Assembly (NCBI GenBank): GCA_027257055.1
Contig: JAPVLO010000055.1
Location: 8,641,501 to 8,705,500 of the forward strand
From: Cephalopachus bancanus
Lineage: Eukaryota; Chordata; Mammalia; Primates; Tarsiidae
DNA length: 64,000 nucleotides
Direction: 5' to 3'
A program made the translations under genes and the position numbers. Numbering within the stretch: the first letter of the stretch is position 1; the number at the start of each line of letters is the position of its first letter. Positions 1 to 12,312 of this stretch are shown one piece after another. The notes beneath the pieces are model-generated. The model saw only the letters and a list, made by a program, of their open reading frames with translations, made no database searches and was not told where the DNA came from.

Positions 1-1971
1 ATCGCAATACAGTTTCCTGAATGGAAGAAGAGCTCATGCCAGTCTGATGCTTTGTTTCAACCTGGCCATCTGGGTTCAGACAGAATCTCGGGCTAACAAA
101 CTGCGTAACCCCATAGCAAAAAAACATTCCACTGAAATCTTCTAAGGGTACTAAATCTTTCATGCCAGTGTTTTCTAATACACTATGAGGTCAGTTACTT
201 CTTCCTCTACTTTCCCCCTGAAATTTAGCCCCAAAGCCTTGTTGTGTAATCTTCTTATTGCAAATGGCGAGAGCTAAGTCTACGAGAGTTATGCATAAGA
301 AGGTGACCACACTTGTTACCAAGAGTAGAGAATTTTGGGGCAAGAAGACCTTAAGTTGAGTTAAGATGCTGTAACACAGCTGCTGAGCTTCCAAGGAATT
401 CTATAGCATTCCAGGATCAGGATAGCATCAGAACCTGTCTAAACTTTACTGCTGAAGTTAATCTGGGGTCATTTGTTGATAAGGCAGCTTCTACAGTGCA
501 AAAGACATTGCAAGAATGTGATAGTAACCAACTTATATTCAGTGTTGAGATCTCTTTATTGCAGATTAAATCCTGCACTGGGTCTCAGTCTCAAGTCTGA
601 GGTAGGTGCCTGGGTAGGGTTGCAGGAACCCCGAATCCAAGCTTGCCAGTGGCTGACCCAATCTGATGCTAAAACCAGACTCTCACCTGGTGTCCAGGAG
701 GTACAGCTCTCAAGGTTGTTTTGCGAACCTGGATTAAAGAAGGCAGGTATAGAATATATTGGTTCATTCTAAAACAACCAGCTACTGTCTTCTATGGGGT
801 TCACAAAGAACTGTAAATAAACTTTAGTTCGAATAAAATAGCTGGAACCAGCACATCTGATCATTAATAGAGCATAGGCAGGATGTTCTAACTATAAAAC
901 AATGAGTTCAGAGGAGGGGAAGAGGCCTCTGTGCCCTAGCAATCAGAGAAGGGCTCATAGAGGTGACCCATGAATAGACACGAGGAGAAATTCCTAGAAG
1001 GGCTGAGATGGGGTCCTCTGCCCTGCTTTCCTGATTCCCATAGAGCTGAAGGAGGTGAGCCAGGGTCTTAGCTGTTTTCTCTGGAGCTGCCTTGTTTTCA
1101 ATTGCAAGTGCTTGAAGATTAAGCTAATGAGCTATCCTGCCGCGGATGGTGGGGAGCCAATGCCTCCACCCTGGCACCCAGCCCTGGTTATTTTTCTTTT
1201 AAATAAAGAAACAGGCTGTCTAACATCAGGTGGAGACCTAGGTGCCTTGCACAGCCTCAGGTTGGAGAACATCTTTGCCTCGGGTGACAGATGGCCCCAT
1301 CACACTTCATCTCCCAGACCTCTGGCCCAAGCCATACTGCACATATGACACTCGAGTTGGTGACACTCTGTCATCCATTCCCATTAATATATGATAGAAC
1401 TCAATCAGTCCAGCTGCCAGGCCAGCACCAGAGTGGAGTTGCAGGAAGCAAAGAAACTGCTTGGACTCCTCAGTGACCTGCTTTCTTTTCCTCCCAGGCA
1501 ATACTTCAATGAAGATTTCTCGCCAGCATAGCAATATTTTGAATTCGCAGCTGATGATGATGTTTTGAATTGACCGTGCACGCCATTTATCAAAGCCCTG
1601 CTCCTCTTTAGAATTCTGGCAGGCATGCTACATACTGACTTAGAAGTCTGAGCAAAGCACAACTTTGTTTTTGTTTAGTGCTACTAAATTTGAAGGAGGT
1701 GTGTTTGTGGGTGAGTGTAGGTTTGAAGGAAAACATTTCCTATTTTTGTATAGTTCTGTATGTCAGGTTTTTGTTCACCTTCTGTTGTTTATTGTGCTCT
1801 TTTCTTTTTCTTTTTTTTCTAGCTTTGTTTTGCATCTTGTAGCATTTCAATTGAGACTGATGTCAGTTTTAAGACTCTAGAATTCTGTCTTTGCTGTAGA
1901 CTTGCAAAAGAGAATCACAAAGTTATTGGTGCAAAAAAGTTGTTGTTGTGGCAGGAAAGCACTGAATGATC
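1..1971. other. Unassigned sequence, no gene seen
   Basis: I see no recognisable exon, repeat family or RNA gene here. Reading frames on both strands are short and show no known domain. A moderately GC-rich patch lies around 1,130-1,330 and a T/C-rich tract at about 1,795-1,825. It may hold ancient repeat fragments too diverged to identify by eye. Confidence 0.4.
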
Positions 1972-1979
1972 ATCTAACC

Positions 1980-2979
1980 CAGGGGTCCCCAAACTTCGAG
2001 TCACAGACTGATACTAGTCTGTGACTTGTTAGGAACTGGACCACACAGCAGGAGGTGAGTGGCAGGCAAGCAAGTGAAGTTTCCTCTGTATTTACAGTCA
2101 TTCAGCATTGCTTGCATTACTGCCTGAACTCCACCTTCTGTCAGATCAGCAGCAGTATTAGATTCTCATAGGAACACAAACCCTATTGTGAACTGTGCAT
2201 GTGAGGGATCTAGGTTGCACACTCCTTATGAGTATCTAAAGTCTGATGGTCTGAGATGGAGCTGAGGCGGTGATGCTAGTGCTGGGGAGCAGCTACAAAT
2301 ACAGATTAACATTAGCAGTGAGGGTTGACTGCACAGAGAACATGATAAATCAATTGCTTGCAGGCTTATATGAAAACCCTACCAATGAGTGGCCAATGAG
2401 TTGAAATACTTCAATTGTACAGCTGCATCTGTTAGCAGCCTTTAAGTCAGAATTCGACACTTATTTTAATCCATGCATAGCCTGTCCTTTATTTTATTTA
2501 TCACTTCTGTTCATGCCTCTTTTTTATTTTCTGAGTTGGAGACCCAGACTGGAGTGCAGTGGCATGCTCACGGCCACCACAGCCTCAACCTGCTGGGTTC
2601 AGGTGATCCTTCCACTTTGACCTTCCAAGTAGCTGGAACTACAATTTTTTTATGTATTGTAGAGATGAGGTCTCACCAAGTTGCACAGGCTGGTCTCAAA
2701 CCCATGGGCCCAGGCAATCCTCTCACCTCGGTTTTCCAAAGTGCCAGGATTATAGGCATGAACCACTGTGCCCAGCCATGTCTCTTTTTGTAAATGGTGA
2801 ATTGTATGATTATTTCATTATATATTACAATGTAATAACAATATAAATAAAGTGCACAATAAAAATGCTGTGCACTTGAATCATCCTGAAATCATCCTCT
2901 TTGCCCACTGGCCCCAGTTCATGGAAAAATTGTCTTCCATGAAACCTGTTCCTGATGCCAAAAAGGCAGAGGGTCAGTG
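1980..2979 (+). mobile_element. hAT DNA transposon, MER1/Charlie-type non-autonomous copy
   Basis: The left end reads CAGGGGTCCCCAAACTTCGA and the right end carries the matching inverted tail finishing GGGTCAGTG. The subterminal block (AGGAACTGGACCACACAGCA, then GATTAGATTCTCATAGGA-like text) is typical of the MER1/Charlie3 group. A conserved palindrome CACAGACT/AGTCTGTG is present at about 2,000-2,022. The copy is flanked by an imperfect 8-bp target-site duplication, ATCTAACC (1,972-1,979) and ATGTAACC (2,980-2,987), as expected for hAT elements. It contains internal Charlie-like sequence but no transposase frame, and an Alu is inserted at 2,524-2,776. Orientation is by convention only. Confidence 0.85.
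2524..2776 (-). mobile_element. Alu inside the hAT element
   Basis: Antisense dimeric Alu, slightly shortened at the first arm (CTGAGTTGGAGACCCAGACTGG). Near-perfect target-site duplication CATGCCTCTTTT (2,512-2,523) and CATGTCTCTTTT (2,777-2,788). The insertion is therefore younger than the transposon around it. A minor frame across it is only a repeat shadow. Confidence 0.9.
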
Positions 2980-2987
2980 ATGTAACC

Positions 2988-3668
2988 CCTATTCCCTCTC
3001 ATTTCTTAGTAACAGAATTTCTAGTTTTATTATGTGCCTATTCAGACACGATATTTCCCAGTTTTATTTCATTTCAGGATGGCCATGTTACTAAACTCTG
3101 ATTAATTCAGTATAAACGTGTATTAGGTTATGACCTAAGACAGAGGGGCAAGTCCCCCTTTCCTTGAGAAGACCTTCTTTCCTGACCCATATGTAAATAT
3201 GCTACTTGGTCCAGGCAGATGGGAACAGTACCTGAGGGATGCCAGAGCACGGTCCTGGGGACACCTGATCCTTGAAGATGTTAGGGAACCACTCTACCAA
3301 CCTACACATTTCTTTTTCATGAAAAAATTAAATCTTATAGTTTATGCCACCATTTCTTAGATTTTCTGTGGCATGCAATTTCACCTAGCTGATATATCAC
3401 TAATATTTCAAAGTAACCTTTATTGAGAATGTTTTCCATACCCCCCACTCAGAAATGCCTGTTTATTAAATAATCAGTGGTTCTTCTCACTTTTCTTAGG
3501 ACAATTATAGCCCACACGGTGAGAGTATCTCTCTTTTTAAGCTCTGCTTTCCTTTTCCATCCACGGCCCACTCTCCCCCGGCTCCCCCTTCCCTCTCACC
3601 CTCTATCTTCTTTCTTCCTTTTTTCCTTCCTGTATTAATGGAGTGCTCTCCACATGCCAAACGCTTCA
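2988..3668. other. Unassigned sequence between repeats
   Basis: No domain, exon signal or repeat family that I can name. It includes a pyrimidine-rich tract at about 3,545-3,632. Confidence 0.4.
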
Positions 3669-3680
3669 TTAGAAACTGAC

Positions 3681-3974
3681 AGACCGGGTGCGGTTGGCTC
3701 AGCCTGTAATCCCAAGTACTTTGGGAGGCCGAGGCATGAGGATTGCCTGAGCACATGGGTTCGAGACCAGCCTGGGCAATTTGGTGAGACTTCGTCTCTA
3801 CAATAAATCATAAAAACTAGCATGCATCTGTAGTTCCAGCTACTTGGAAGGCTGAGGCAGAAGGCTTGCCTGAGCCCAACAGGTTGAGGCTGCGGTGGCC
3901 GTGAGCATGTCACTGCACTCCAGCCTAGGCAACAAGAGTGAGGATCCAACTCAAAAAAAAAAAAAAAAAAAAAA
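3681..3974 (+). mobile_element. Alu, full length
   Basis: Starts AGACCGGGTGCGG, has both arms and a pure A-tail of about 22 nt. Flanked by AGAAACTGAC (3,671-3,680) and AGGAACTGAT (3,974-3,983), an imperfect target-site duplication. The antisense 131-residue frame across it is an Alu artefact. Confidence 0.92.
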
Positions 3975-4131
3975 GGAACTGATGCTGCACCTATGATACT
4001 TTGATTTGGTGGGAAGAAAGACAAATACATTTACAAATTTGGTAAAGTTGAAAGAATCAGTCATATGATATCTGATTCTCAAGGAGGATCTCGATGAGTA
4101 TGACACAGTGAAATTGAGACCTGAAGGGGGG

Positions 4132-4157
4132 GACAGAGAGAGAGAGAGAGAGGAGTG
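4132..4157. repeat. Short (GA)n tract
   Basis: About ten uninterrupted GA units starting at about 4,133. Confidence 0.8.
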
Positions 4158-4293
4158 AGGGAAGAGATGGGAGGAGACTGAAGATTGGAGTGGCCGTCAG
4201 AGCCAGATGATTCAGTCATAAGTCCAAGTCCAATTGCAGAAGGCCTGGTAACCAGGCAACCATCTTGAGGGTTTGGACTTTATCTTGAATACC

Positions 4294-4488
4294 AAGACTG
4301 GGTGAGGTGGCTCAAGCCTGTAATCCCAGCAGTTTGGGAGGCCGAGATGAAAGGATCGTCTAAGCCTGCAGGTTCGAGACCAACCTGGGCAATATGGCAA
4401 GACCTTGTCTCTACAATAGATCAAAAACATTAGCTGGACATGGTAGCACACGCCTGTAGTTCTGGCTACTTGGAAGGCTAAGGCGGAA
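4294..4488 (+). mobile_element. Alu, 3'-truncated
   Basis: The left arm and the start of the right arm are present (AAGACTGGGTGAGGTGGCTC to GGAAGGCTAAGGCGGAA). It then stops abruptly with no A-tail, so the 3' half was lost after insertion. Confidence 0.85.
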
Positions 4489-5197
4489 ATTTTCCCTTTT
4501 GCTTTAGCAGGAAGAATAAACAGAAAGAAGGCCAGAAAGGTAATTGAAAATCTTGCTTTATCCATCTGAGCTGAGTAATGTTCTTTATGCTTACTTGGCA
4601 CTTTTATTCCAGTTCCTTCCTTGTTTATTCATCTTTACACCTTGCCTTGCCTTTGTTTTGCTGTTCTTTCTACAATTTCCATGTTAATTACCTAGATTTA
4701 TGTTCACAGGAACATGCCTTTAACAAGTTACTCACTTTTTTTCCTCCACTGTCTTTCTTTTCCAGTGGCTCTTGTGTTCCCACAAGATTACCTGTTAATA
4801 TTGTCGTGTCATCAGTAGCCATTTTTTTCAATTTTACCTTGTTTATTCAACTGAACAGAATGTTTTAACAATGTTTTATCCTCCAGTTCTCTTTGGGTCT
4901 AAAGAACCCTGAGGAAATACTGGGGAGATGCTTTGGGGTCACATGGTGGTTAGCAACCCAGGAGTAAGTGAACACAGCAATTGACCCATTTTACCTGCAT
5001 CAAGACTTGGCTCTCTCTCTGCTCTGTGAAAAGTGAGTTTCTGAATAGGATTTTGCTTGAAAAACTAAACACTGAGACTGCAAATGCAAGAAATACTGCT
5101 TTGGAGAGCCAATACTCACAGAACACCTGAAAGGATGTACCCATAGAAACCTAGTTAAAAAGACTAAAGTAAAAAAGGCTAACTAAGCATAAATTTA
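4489..5197. other. Unassigned AT-rich sequence
   Basis: Frames of up to 96 codons occur but have no recognisable domain, so I treat them as chance. No named repeat seen. Confidence 0.4.
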
Positions 5198-5476
5198 GTA
5201 ATCCCAGCACTTTGGGAGGCCGAGGCAAGAGGATTGCCTGAGTCCAGGTACTTGAGACCAGCCTGGGCAACTCAGTGAGACTTTGTCTCTACAGTAAATA
5301 AATTAAAAAAATAGCCAGGTGTGGTGGTTTGCACCTGTAGTTCCAGCTACTTGGAAGGCTCAGACAGAAGGATCACCGGAGCCTATCAGGTCGAGGCCGC
5401 AGTGGCCATGAGCATGCCACTGCACTCCACCCTGGACAACAGTGTGAGATTCCGACTCAATAAACAAACAAACAAA
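5198..5476 (+). mobile_element. Alu, 5'-truncated
   Basis: Begins at GTAATCCCAGCACTTTGGG, so about 25 nt of the 5' end are missing. Both arms are otherwise present and the tail is (AAAC)n-like (AATAAACAAACAAACAAACC). Confidence 0.9.
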
Positions 5477-5485
5477 CCACCTTTT

Positions 5486-5850
5486 GGTCATGAAGTTTGT
5501 GGATTGCAAATGTTTGACAAAGTCTCTTACAGGAAAATTCCCTCCCCCGTCTCCTCCCATCTAGCCCACCACCTGAGGACATGAAATACTAATGTCTGGA
5601 GACCTCAAGATCTAAGACTCCTGTGACTACAATCAACGTCAAAGACCCACAGCCCTAGACACTCCTCTGGGGCCCAAATCCCCCTTTCCCAAAAGTTCTT
5701 AAATATACCTAACCCTTGGCCACTCCAGGCCACAGTTTCCAATCTGTGAAAGGTGAATAATAAACCTTACTTCTTTCTACTTTCTTACTTTGTTGCAATT
5801 TGTCATTATTCCCTCGGCCCAGGCACTAGTTCCTGCCTACCTTGTCTCAG
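5486..5850 (+). mobile_element. Candidate LTR-like segment (weak)
   Basis: A CA-rich stretch is followed by a TATA-like TTAAATATAC (5,699-5,708), an AATAAA at about 5,757-5,762 and a pyrimidine-rich stretch. This order resembles U3-R-U5 of an ERV LTR, but I cannot define the ends or name a family. It could be chance. Confidence 0.25.
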
Positions 5851-8700
5851 TGAACCCTTTCAACACCAATATGCCACTTTTGCTAACCTGCTTTCCCAAG
5901 ATCCTCTTAGATTCTGTCCAAGCCGTTCCACCAGGATAACTTAGCCAGCAGCCCAACTGTCCCTCTACCCAACACCAGCCCTTTCCTTCGGGTCTACTCA
6001 GTACCCTGACTGCCTGCATGTGTGCTTCACACCAGGTCTCAACTTTCTTTCCTGGCTTCAGAGTCCTAAATGGTTTCCTCCTTAGAGATTCAAGCAACCT
6101 CTAATTTCTCCAAGCTGCAGCTCCCCTCTCATAAGACAAAGCTGTCTCTTGGCTCTCTTATGAGTTATATTCTTCCATTCTTTTTTAAACTTAATTTTCC
6201 TCACCCTCTCTCTTCTTTTATTAGCCAAAATGTTCCTAAGCTCAAAATTCAGCTCATATTCTACTTTTTCTAGGAAAATGCCGATAATTATGTGTCCTTT
6301 TCCCAAGATCATTTAATGTGACTCACCAGTGCCTCAGATACAGCATTGTTAATTCTAAGTAGGCTTCTAACATCTTCTGTTGCCATTTTCTCAGCTAGAT
6401 GATAAACTCTGCAGGCAACGGCCCCATATGCTAAAGAGTTAAGTCAATAGACTATGATAAGAAAGGCGACAACTAGACCTGAAAATGTCAGCCTATTTTA
6501 ATATGCCCTCTGTGCATTTTCATTTCATTTGCTGCTTTATAAAGATGGGATGAAAATACTTGTTCTTACTTCAGTGGGACATTGGAAGATTAAGTATTTC
6601 ATGTCTTAGAAGAAGAAGAACCAAGATCACAGTAGTGAGTGATTGGCACTCTAAGTTTAATGAGCCATCGAGGCCCCTTGTGAAAGAGCAAGGGAGGACA
6701 CAAGGCTTGGGGTGAGGGTTGAAAACATACAAAGAAGTATGCCATAACCTCTAAGAACCAGAATTGGGACCAATGTGAGGAGGATGGAGGAAAAATGTTA
6801 AATTTATAACCATAGAAGCTGCAGAGCTTCAAGCTGTCCTTGAGGGAGTTACCGCAGAAAAAAGAGGTTCTTCTTTTCTGGTAATTTGGGTCTGGTCTAA
6901 GTGTACATGAGCCTATGGGAGATGAGGCGTCACCTACTAACAGGACAGGAGTTACCTGGGCCAGAACTTGCCAGTGCCTGCCCACAGGGTTCATGCCCAG
7001 AGGTCCTGGATAAGGCTTTACTAAGACAGGAAACATATCCCCTGTCTGCTCAGACAAAGAAACACCCAACTGCCACATTCCTTTGCTCAACTCCCATCCA
7101 GTGGCCCATGAGAATACCCCTGCCCGTATCTGCAATTCCTAGAGCAACTTTGGGTTCAAAGATGAGATGAGGGCACCTAATGGGATATTCGTTTATTTAT
7201 GGGAAAACTTTTGCAAATGAGCTTGGGATGGTAAAACTGAAAAGAACAAGAAACTTGACTGGAAACAGTGACATCTCTCTTGTGTTTTGAGAGGGACACT
7301 TTAAGGAAAGTTGCTAACAATGAAACATCAATTCTTGCCTTCTTTAGCTCAAGTGGTCTGTGATCAATGACACTTTCTGCCTGGAGGCTCAATTACACCT
7401 TGTCATCAGCCAGTCCTGATCATTAGGGTAGAGCTTAGTAACCTCAGTCTGACCAGGAGAGAGGCTCTGAGATTAGTGTTAATGCTTTAAGTCCATTACC
7501 TGGTGCATCTGAGGAGAATCTTTTGCACCTACTGCTCACTGAGTCATAACCTTCCTCTGTCTCATCCCATCTACTCAGTGTTTATTTTGGGCTTTGTCTA
7601 GGTATATTCACCTAGTGCTGATCCTCAGGTCTTCCCAAGTGCCCAATGCCTAGAACTTGTCAACATTTTCCCTAGGAGTCTGGGACCTACTTGCCTGCCC
7701 TTAACCTGAAGAATTTAAAGCCTGCCCACACTTACTATGTTTTATGAATGACGCCAAAAACACTTTAATTTCAACCTGACACCTAACCCTTGGCAACATC
7801 CACACTCAAGATATGGCTTCCCTTCAATACCAATGACTATTGTGACCATGTCTCCCCCTTTAGGCTCAGTGGGTTGGATTGAATATACCTCTTTTGGGTT
7901 ATCTCTACAACTGGCTCATATTTATAGTCCATGGTCCTGTTTTCTTTCTTGTTCCCCCTAGCCAATGTTTCTGATATCCCAGAACTAAATCGTAACATTA
8001 TAGTATTTAACAAAGAAGAGCCTTATTGGCCTTTTCTTGAAGCAGGTTTGTTTCATTTCAGATCTTTAGATCTGAAAGTATCTACAGATCTGACAGTATG
8101 GTTCACTATCAGAGCATGTGGTGCCAGGCCATTAGATGCACCTGTTGAAAAATAGCTTTCCTGATTGTAAAATGCAGCAATTACTTTACTGAAGCAGTTG
8201 GGTATCTTCTTGTGTGAGGATCAGTAGCAGTTGGGGAAAAAGTCACTGTGACTGGGAATTGGAACTAAAATAAAGACAGGGAGCATGTGTGTCAACAGCT
8301 GGGGTGCATCATGTCACCTGCACCCAAGGCAAGTGGGAGCAAGGAGAGCCAAAGCTGCATCTTCGCTCCTTCACCAGTGCAGGTGAGGAATTGGGGAACG
8401 GAACTCCTGGGGAAAAGGCAGATCCAGGAGAAAAGGCCGAATACTGACCTGTTCAACAGGCATTATGAGGGGCAAGCTCTGAATGTAAGTGCAAAGTGGG
8501 CCTTCTCTTCTGCCTGTTTTGCCCCTGCACTGTGTTGAGCATCATGAATGTGAACGTTTGTAAAACACAAAGCCTCTGCCTCAGTCTTACAATTCAGAAG
8601 CACTAAGTAAAACCAAGAAAGAAGGGCTATGCATTGAGAGACATAAGGAGGTTTGTTCTAACATTTGAAAGCAACAACTACTATTTTTCTAATCAGTTAC
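5851..8700. other. Unassigned sequence, no gene supported
   Basis: The longest frame here (178 codons, minus strand, 6,599-7,135) shows no motif I recognise, no good codon pattern and no splice context. I do not call it a gene. A 74-codon plus-strand frame at 7,931-8,155 is equally unsupported. Some old ERV sequence may be present but is not identifiable by eye. Confidence 0.35.
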
Positions 8701-8719
8701 ACAATAACAAATGCAGACT

Positions 8720-9132
8720 GACTTGATAGCACAGTGCTTCCTTCTCTCAGAACCTCAACTCACTCACATTGGCTCTGAACTCAAGATATCGACCAATCCA
8801 AACATTTATCTTCCTATATTCTGTCTTAAGGATTTTTGAGCCCAATGCATCAGTAATCAAAACTGTGCTCACTACCCCTGGTACTCCCTCAATAAAATAA
8901 GCTGATAAAACTCAGTTATATCATAAAAGACTTCTTGTTTGAGTAGGGGGTTTCCATAATTTGGAGCACCCAACAAAATCCAGCTGTGGTATGGACCAGG
9001 ACTCTGGATCAGAACACTTCTGTTAAGGTCTTTCAAGGTCTCTTGTATCTCTTTGGCTTGAGGCTCCTGACCCAGGGGGATGAGTACATCTTGGGCTTCT
9101 GCTCTGATTTTATAGAAACTTCTAAGCACCAA
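8720..9132 (-). pseudogene. Possible decayed retroviral pol fragment
   Basis: On the minus strand the frame at 8,872-9,132 contains a stretch (KEIQETLKDLNRSVLIQSP) with the spacing seen near the start of ERV reverse transcriptases, where a short helix precedes the 'SP.NSP' loop. The frame is broken on both sides, and no catalytic YxDD or LPQG motif was found downstream. The match is by eye and weak. Unrelated chance sequence is a real alternative. Confidence 0.25.
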
Positions 9133-11879
9133 GCTTTATTTTCTCTTGGGAAAATTAGATTTTACTTGTGGAGATCTTTGCTCTGATTGGAATTGTTTTC
9201 TTAAAAATTTTGGGTGAAACTACGTTCATTTGATATGACACTTTCTTGCTCTATATTATCAAGAACATTGTGTAAAAGGGAAACAAATAATAGAGAAATT
9301 CAATAAATTCATTAACAAAATGACCCCAGGGACTGAAAAACTTAAGGTCTTGTCATTTGTCATGCCGCTGTCCCTCATTGGGCAAACTTCACCATAGCTT
9401 ACCATCTGAACACCTCAGTGTCTTTTTTTTCCCATTTTTTTCTTTGCATTCCTGAGAGTTGATTTAAAAGATGAAATATCCAAAAATGCCTCTTCTGGGA
9501 AAGGCAGATTGTCAGTTCTGTGGATAGAAATAGCCACTTCCGGTCAGCTGGCATGAAGCAGGAGGTTCGAAATGACACATTCAACTAGCTGTTAGCAAAA
9601 TGCACATGATGATCTCTTCCTAGTCCACACCTAAGCCAGGCTGAATGCTTGCTTTCAGTTGTGCATTTTTATAACCTAATTTAACCAAGGATGATTTGGG
9701 GAACTTTCAGTATGAACAATTTGTCCATCTTAAAAAGTGCCTCAAAGCCAAAAAGTAGGGCAATTTCTAATATTTAATGATCTGTGTTTATTGGTTGGTA
9801 TGAAAATGAGTCTAAAAGAATTTCAGACTAAAAAATAGCTTCATTAAAATGTGTTCTGAGGGAGAATTTAGCTCCCAGAACTCACAGAAGACTTGTCACT
9901 AACTATTGAGGACCAAAATCACTGTTTGCTTGTAGATATGGCAACGTTTAACTTGTAACAAAAATCATACTTCTTCCACTGAGTCAGTGAATACTCTAAT
10001 AGTAGGTATCTCTAATTGCCTCAGGTATTCTCTACTTCCTAGTCAATGGTTGCTATCTGGGCTTCTCTGATGGAGAAAATGCTTTGCCCTTTTATAATAC
10101 CCGCCATGCAACTTAATGGGAAAGGCTTTGTAAAAAATTTAAATTGTTAGAAAAAATGCTTCTTGTAAGATCTGTTCCTTGAAATTCCTGGATTTCTTTC
10201 TATTTATACTATTATAGTAGCTAATGTGGACATGGACTTATTGGTATTTTTGTGCTTCAATCAGACCCAAACTTGAAGATTTCTTTAAAATATCAGACTT
10301 CACATGAGCCAAAATTGTACAGAAGTTGAAAGATTATTGGAGTTGAGCCCATCAATGTTTAGACTGGCATCCAAATCTTTAACCAATCTTGCAAAGTACC
10401 TTTTAAAACTACATATAAGGAAACAAAACCCTTAGTAGAAGAAACAATATAAAAAGATGCATTATATACCCTTCACTAGCCCTTGTAACACTCATATCCT
10501 GATTATAAAATAACCCAATGGATGGTAGTACAGATTAATTCAAGAACTAGGAGCTAACAACAAAATGATTATCCCCATTTTTTTCAGTAATGCCAAATTC
10601 AAATTCCATGTTTTTCTTTGATCCCACCCAAAGTCATCTGATACAGTTGCAGATCCACGTTCTGCCTTTTATAGTGTCTACTTGGGTTCACTATTTGTTT
10701 TCCTTCCCCCAATAACCTAGCAATATATGTGTACAGGGATTTACTGAGGCTTTTAGTTTTCAAAAAACTTTTATCAGGATATCAAGGACTGCTGCTTATC
10801 CTACAATTCTCTCTTAATCCAGTCTGTAGAAAACCCTTTGCTAAATTCTAAAGATAAGATGATCTTTCGAATGGATTCTAGTTATCATCTGATTCTTTCA
10901 ACCAAGAAAGGATGTAAGATGTCAAAGAAAAAAAAGAAGTATATTTTCAACAAAAGTTTCAATATTTCAGGCATGATTTGTCTCAGAAAAGTGAATTGCC
11001 CTCTTGAAAAATCATATGAAGATAACCCTGAATTCTAAATCTTGTTGCTATTGCAAATGATGGTTTCTCAACCTCTCTGAAGTAGTTTCTTCTTTTAGTG
11101 ACCTGATTCCATCCCTGCAACAGAATTTCTTCCTTGGGATGCAAATATGAACAGACAATTTGCAAACTAAAGTAAATCCGTTAATACACTCCCACCCAAG
11201 TCTATCTACCATTAATTATTTTCTTCCGTTTTCTGAAATAATCTGGTCCAGACCTTGGCATTTTAACTTAACTATGCAGAAACCACCAAAACCAATTTCC
11301 TTCTTGATGCAGTAGTCAAATCCTATCTACGTGCCTCAAGGTTATGGAAGCTGCCGTCGATTCATGGAGGCTTTTGATACAGTTTTGGGACTTCCTTAAC
11401 TCTAATGCATCCTCATGCAATACAGTCTTAGTTGCTTACTGAAAATAAGTTTTTGAACTGGATTACTGGCTGCTTTTTGTTTTCATATTACTATTGTTGC
11501 TGTAAACTTTTGTTATTTTTCTGTCAGCAAAAAGATAACTGAAGGACTATTTAGCCTTTATCTAAGTGTCCCTGGTCTAGACAGATTTACTAGAAACTCC
11601 TTTGAATGATCCAGACTTGATCCCTATGGTTGACACATCATAGCCAGAGATTAAAAAGGGAAATTATTAGACTACATATGCTATGTAATATCTCAATTCA
11701 CATTTAGAATATGAACCTTTACTAGGGGCTAAAACAATCCAGATGACAGAACTGATTGCCCTTACTACATAGATCCTACTAACTGCTCAAAGATAAGAAA
11801 GTATACAGGACTTGGTTTTTTGGTGATTTGGTGTTACTCAGTGAAGATCCCTGGCAAAAATGGGCAAAGCGGTGTTCAC
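9133..11879. other. Unassigned AT-rich sequence
   Basis: No exon or named repeat identified. It holds one copy of an exact 20-bp direct repeat (10,968-10,987; second copy 12,023-12,042). The possible pol fragment just upstream leaves open that part of this stretch is ERV remnant on the minus strand. Confidence 0.35.
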
Positions 11880-11884
11880 ACATC

Positions 11885-12312
11885 TGTTTCAGCCAGGAAT
11901 CAACCAGAAAATCAAAAACAATAGGAGATGCATATTGAGATGAATTTCAAAGAATTGGCTTATGAGATTGTGGGTGCTGGCAAGGCGCATGTGGAATTCA
12001 TAGAACAAGCCATCAGAAAGAGCAGGCATGATTTGTCTCAGAGCTAACAGTTTCAGCTTTCAATGGGTGTGAGCTGAAACTGTTATCTGTAGGAGAATTA
12101 CTTAATCTTCTTTCTCAGGGAAGTCTCAATTCTGTTTCTAAGGTCTTTCAACTGATTGAATTAGGTTCACCTATACTATCCAGGATACTATTCCTTACTT
12201 AAACTGATTATGGATTTAATTATAGGTACAAAGTACCTTCACAGCAGTACCTAGAATAGTGTTTGTTTGAACAACTGGGTACTATAACCCAGCCAAATTG
12301 ACACGTTACATG
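11885..12312 (-). mobile_element. Ancient LTR (MaLR/ERVL-type, family uncertain)
   Basis: The segment reads like the reverse complement of a common mammalian LTR: CAAAGAATTGGCTTATGAGATTGTGG, later ACCTTCACAGCAGTACCTAGAATAGTGTTTG, and AACTGGGTACTATAACCCAGCCAAATTGACA at its right end. I recall the pattern but not the exact family name. It contains a perfect 14-bp hairpin (12,045-12,085) that I do not remember from the consensus. Confidence 0.6.
12045..12085. repeat. Perfect 14-bp inverted repeat (hairpin)
   Basis: TAACAGTTTCAGCT at 12,045-12,058 and its exact complement AGCTGAAACTGTTA at 12,072-12,085, separated by a 13-nt loop. Confidence 0.9.

Noticed and set aside
3635..4030. 131-codon minus-strand frame with conserved-looking protein text
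   Set aside because: This is the well-known open antisense frame of Alu; similar text recurs at 16,035, 18,886, 33,576 and 55,129.
6599..7135. 178-codon minus-strand frame, the longest outside known repeats besides L1
   Set aside because: No recognisable domain, no splice or start context, and composition that does not suggest coding. A frame of this length can occur by chance in 64 kb.
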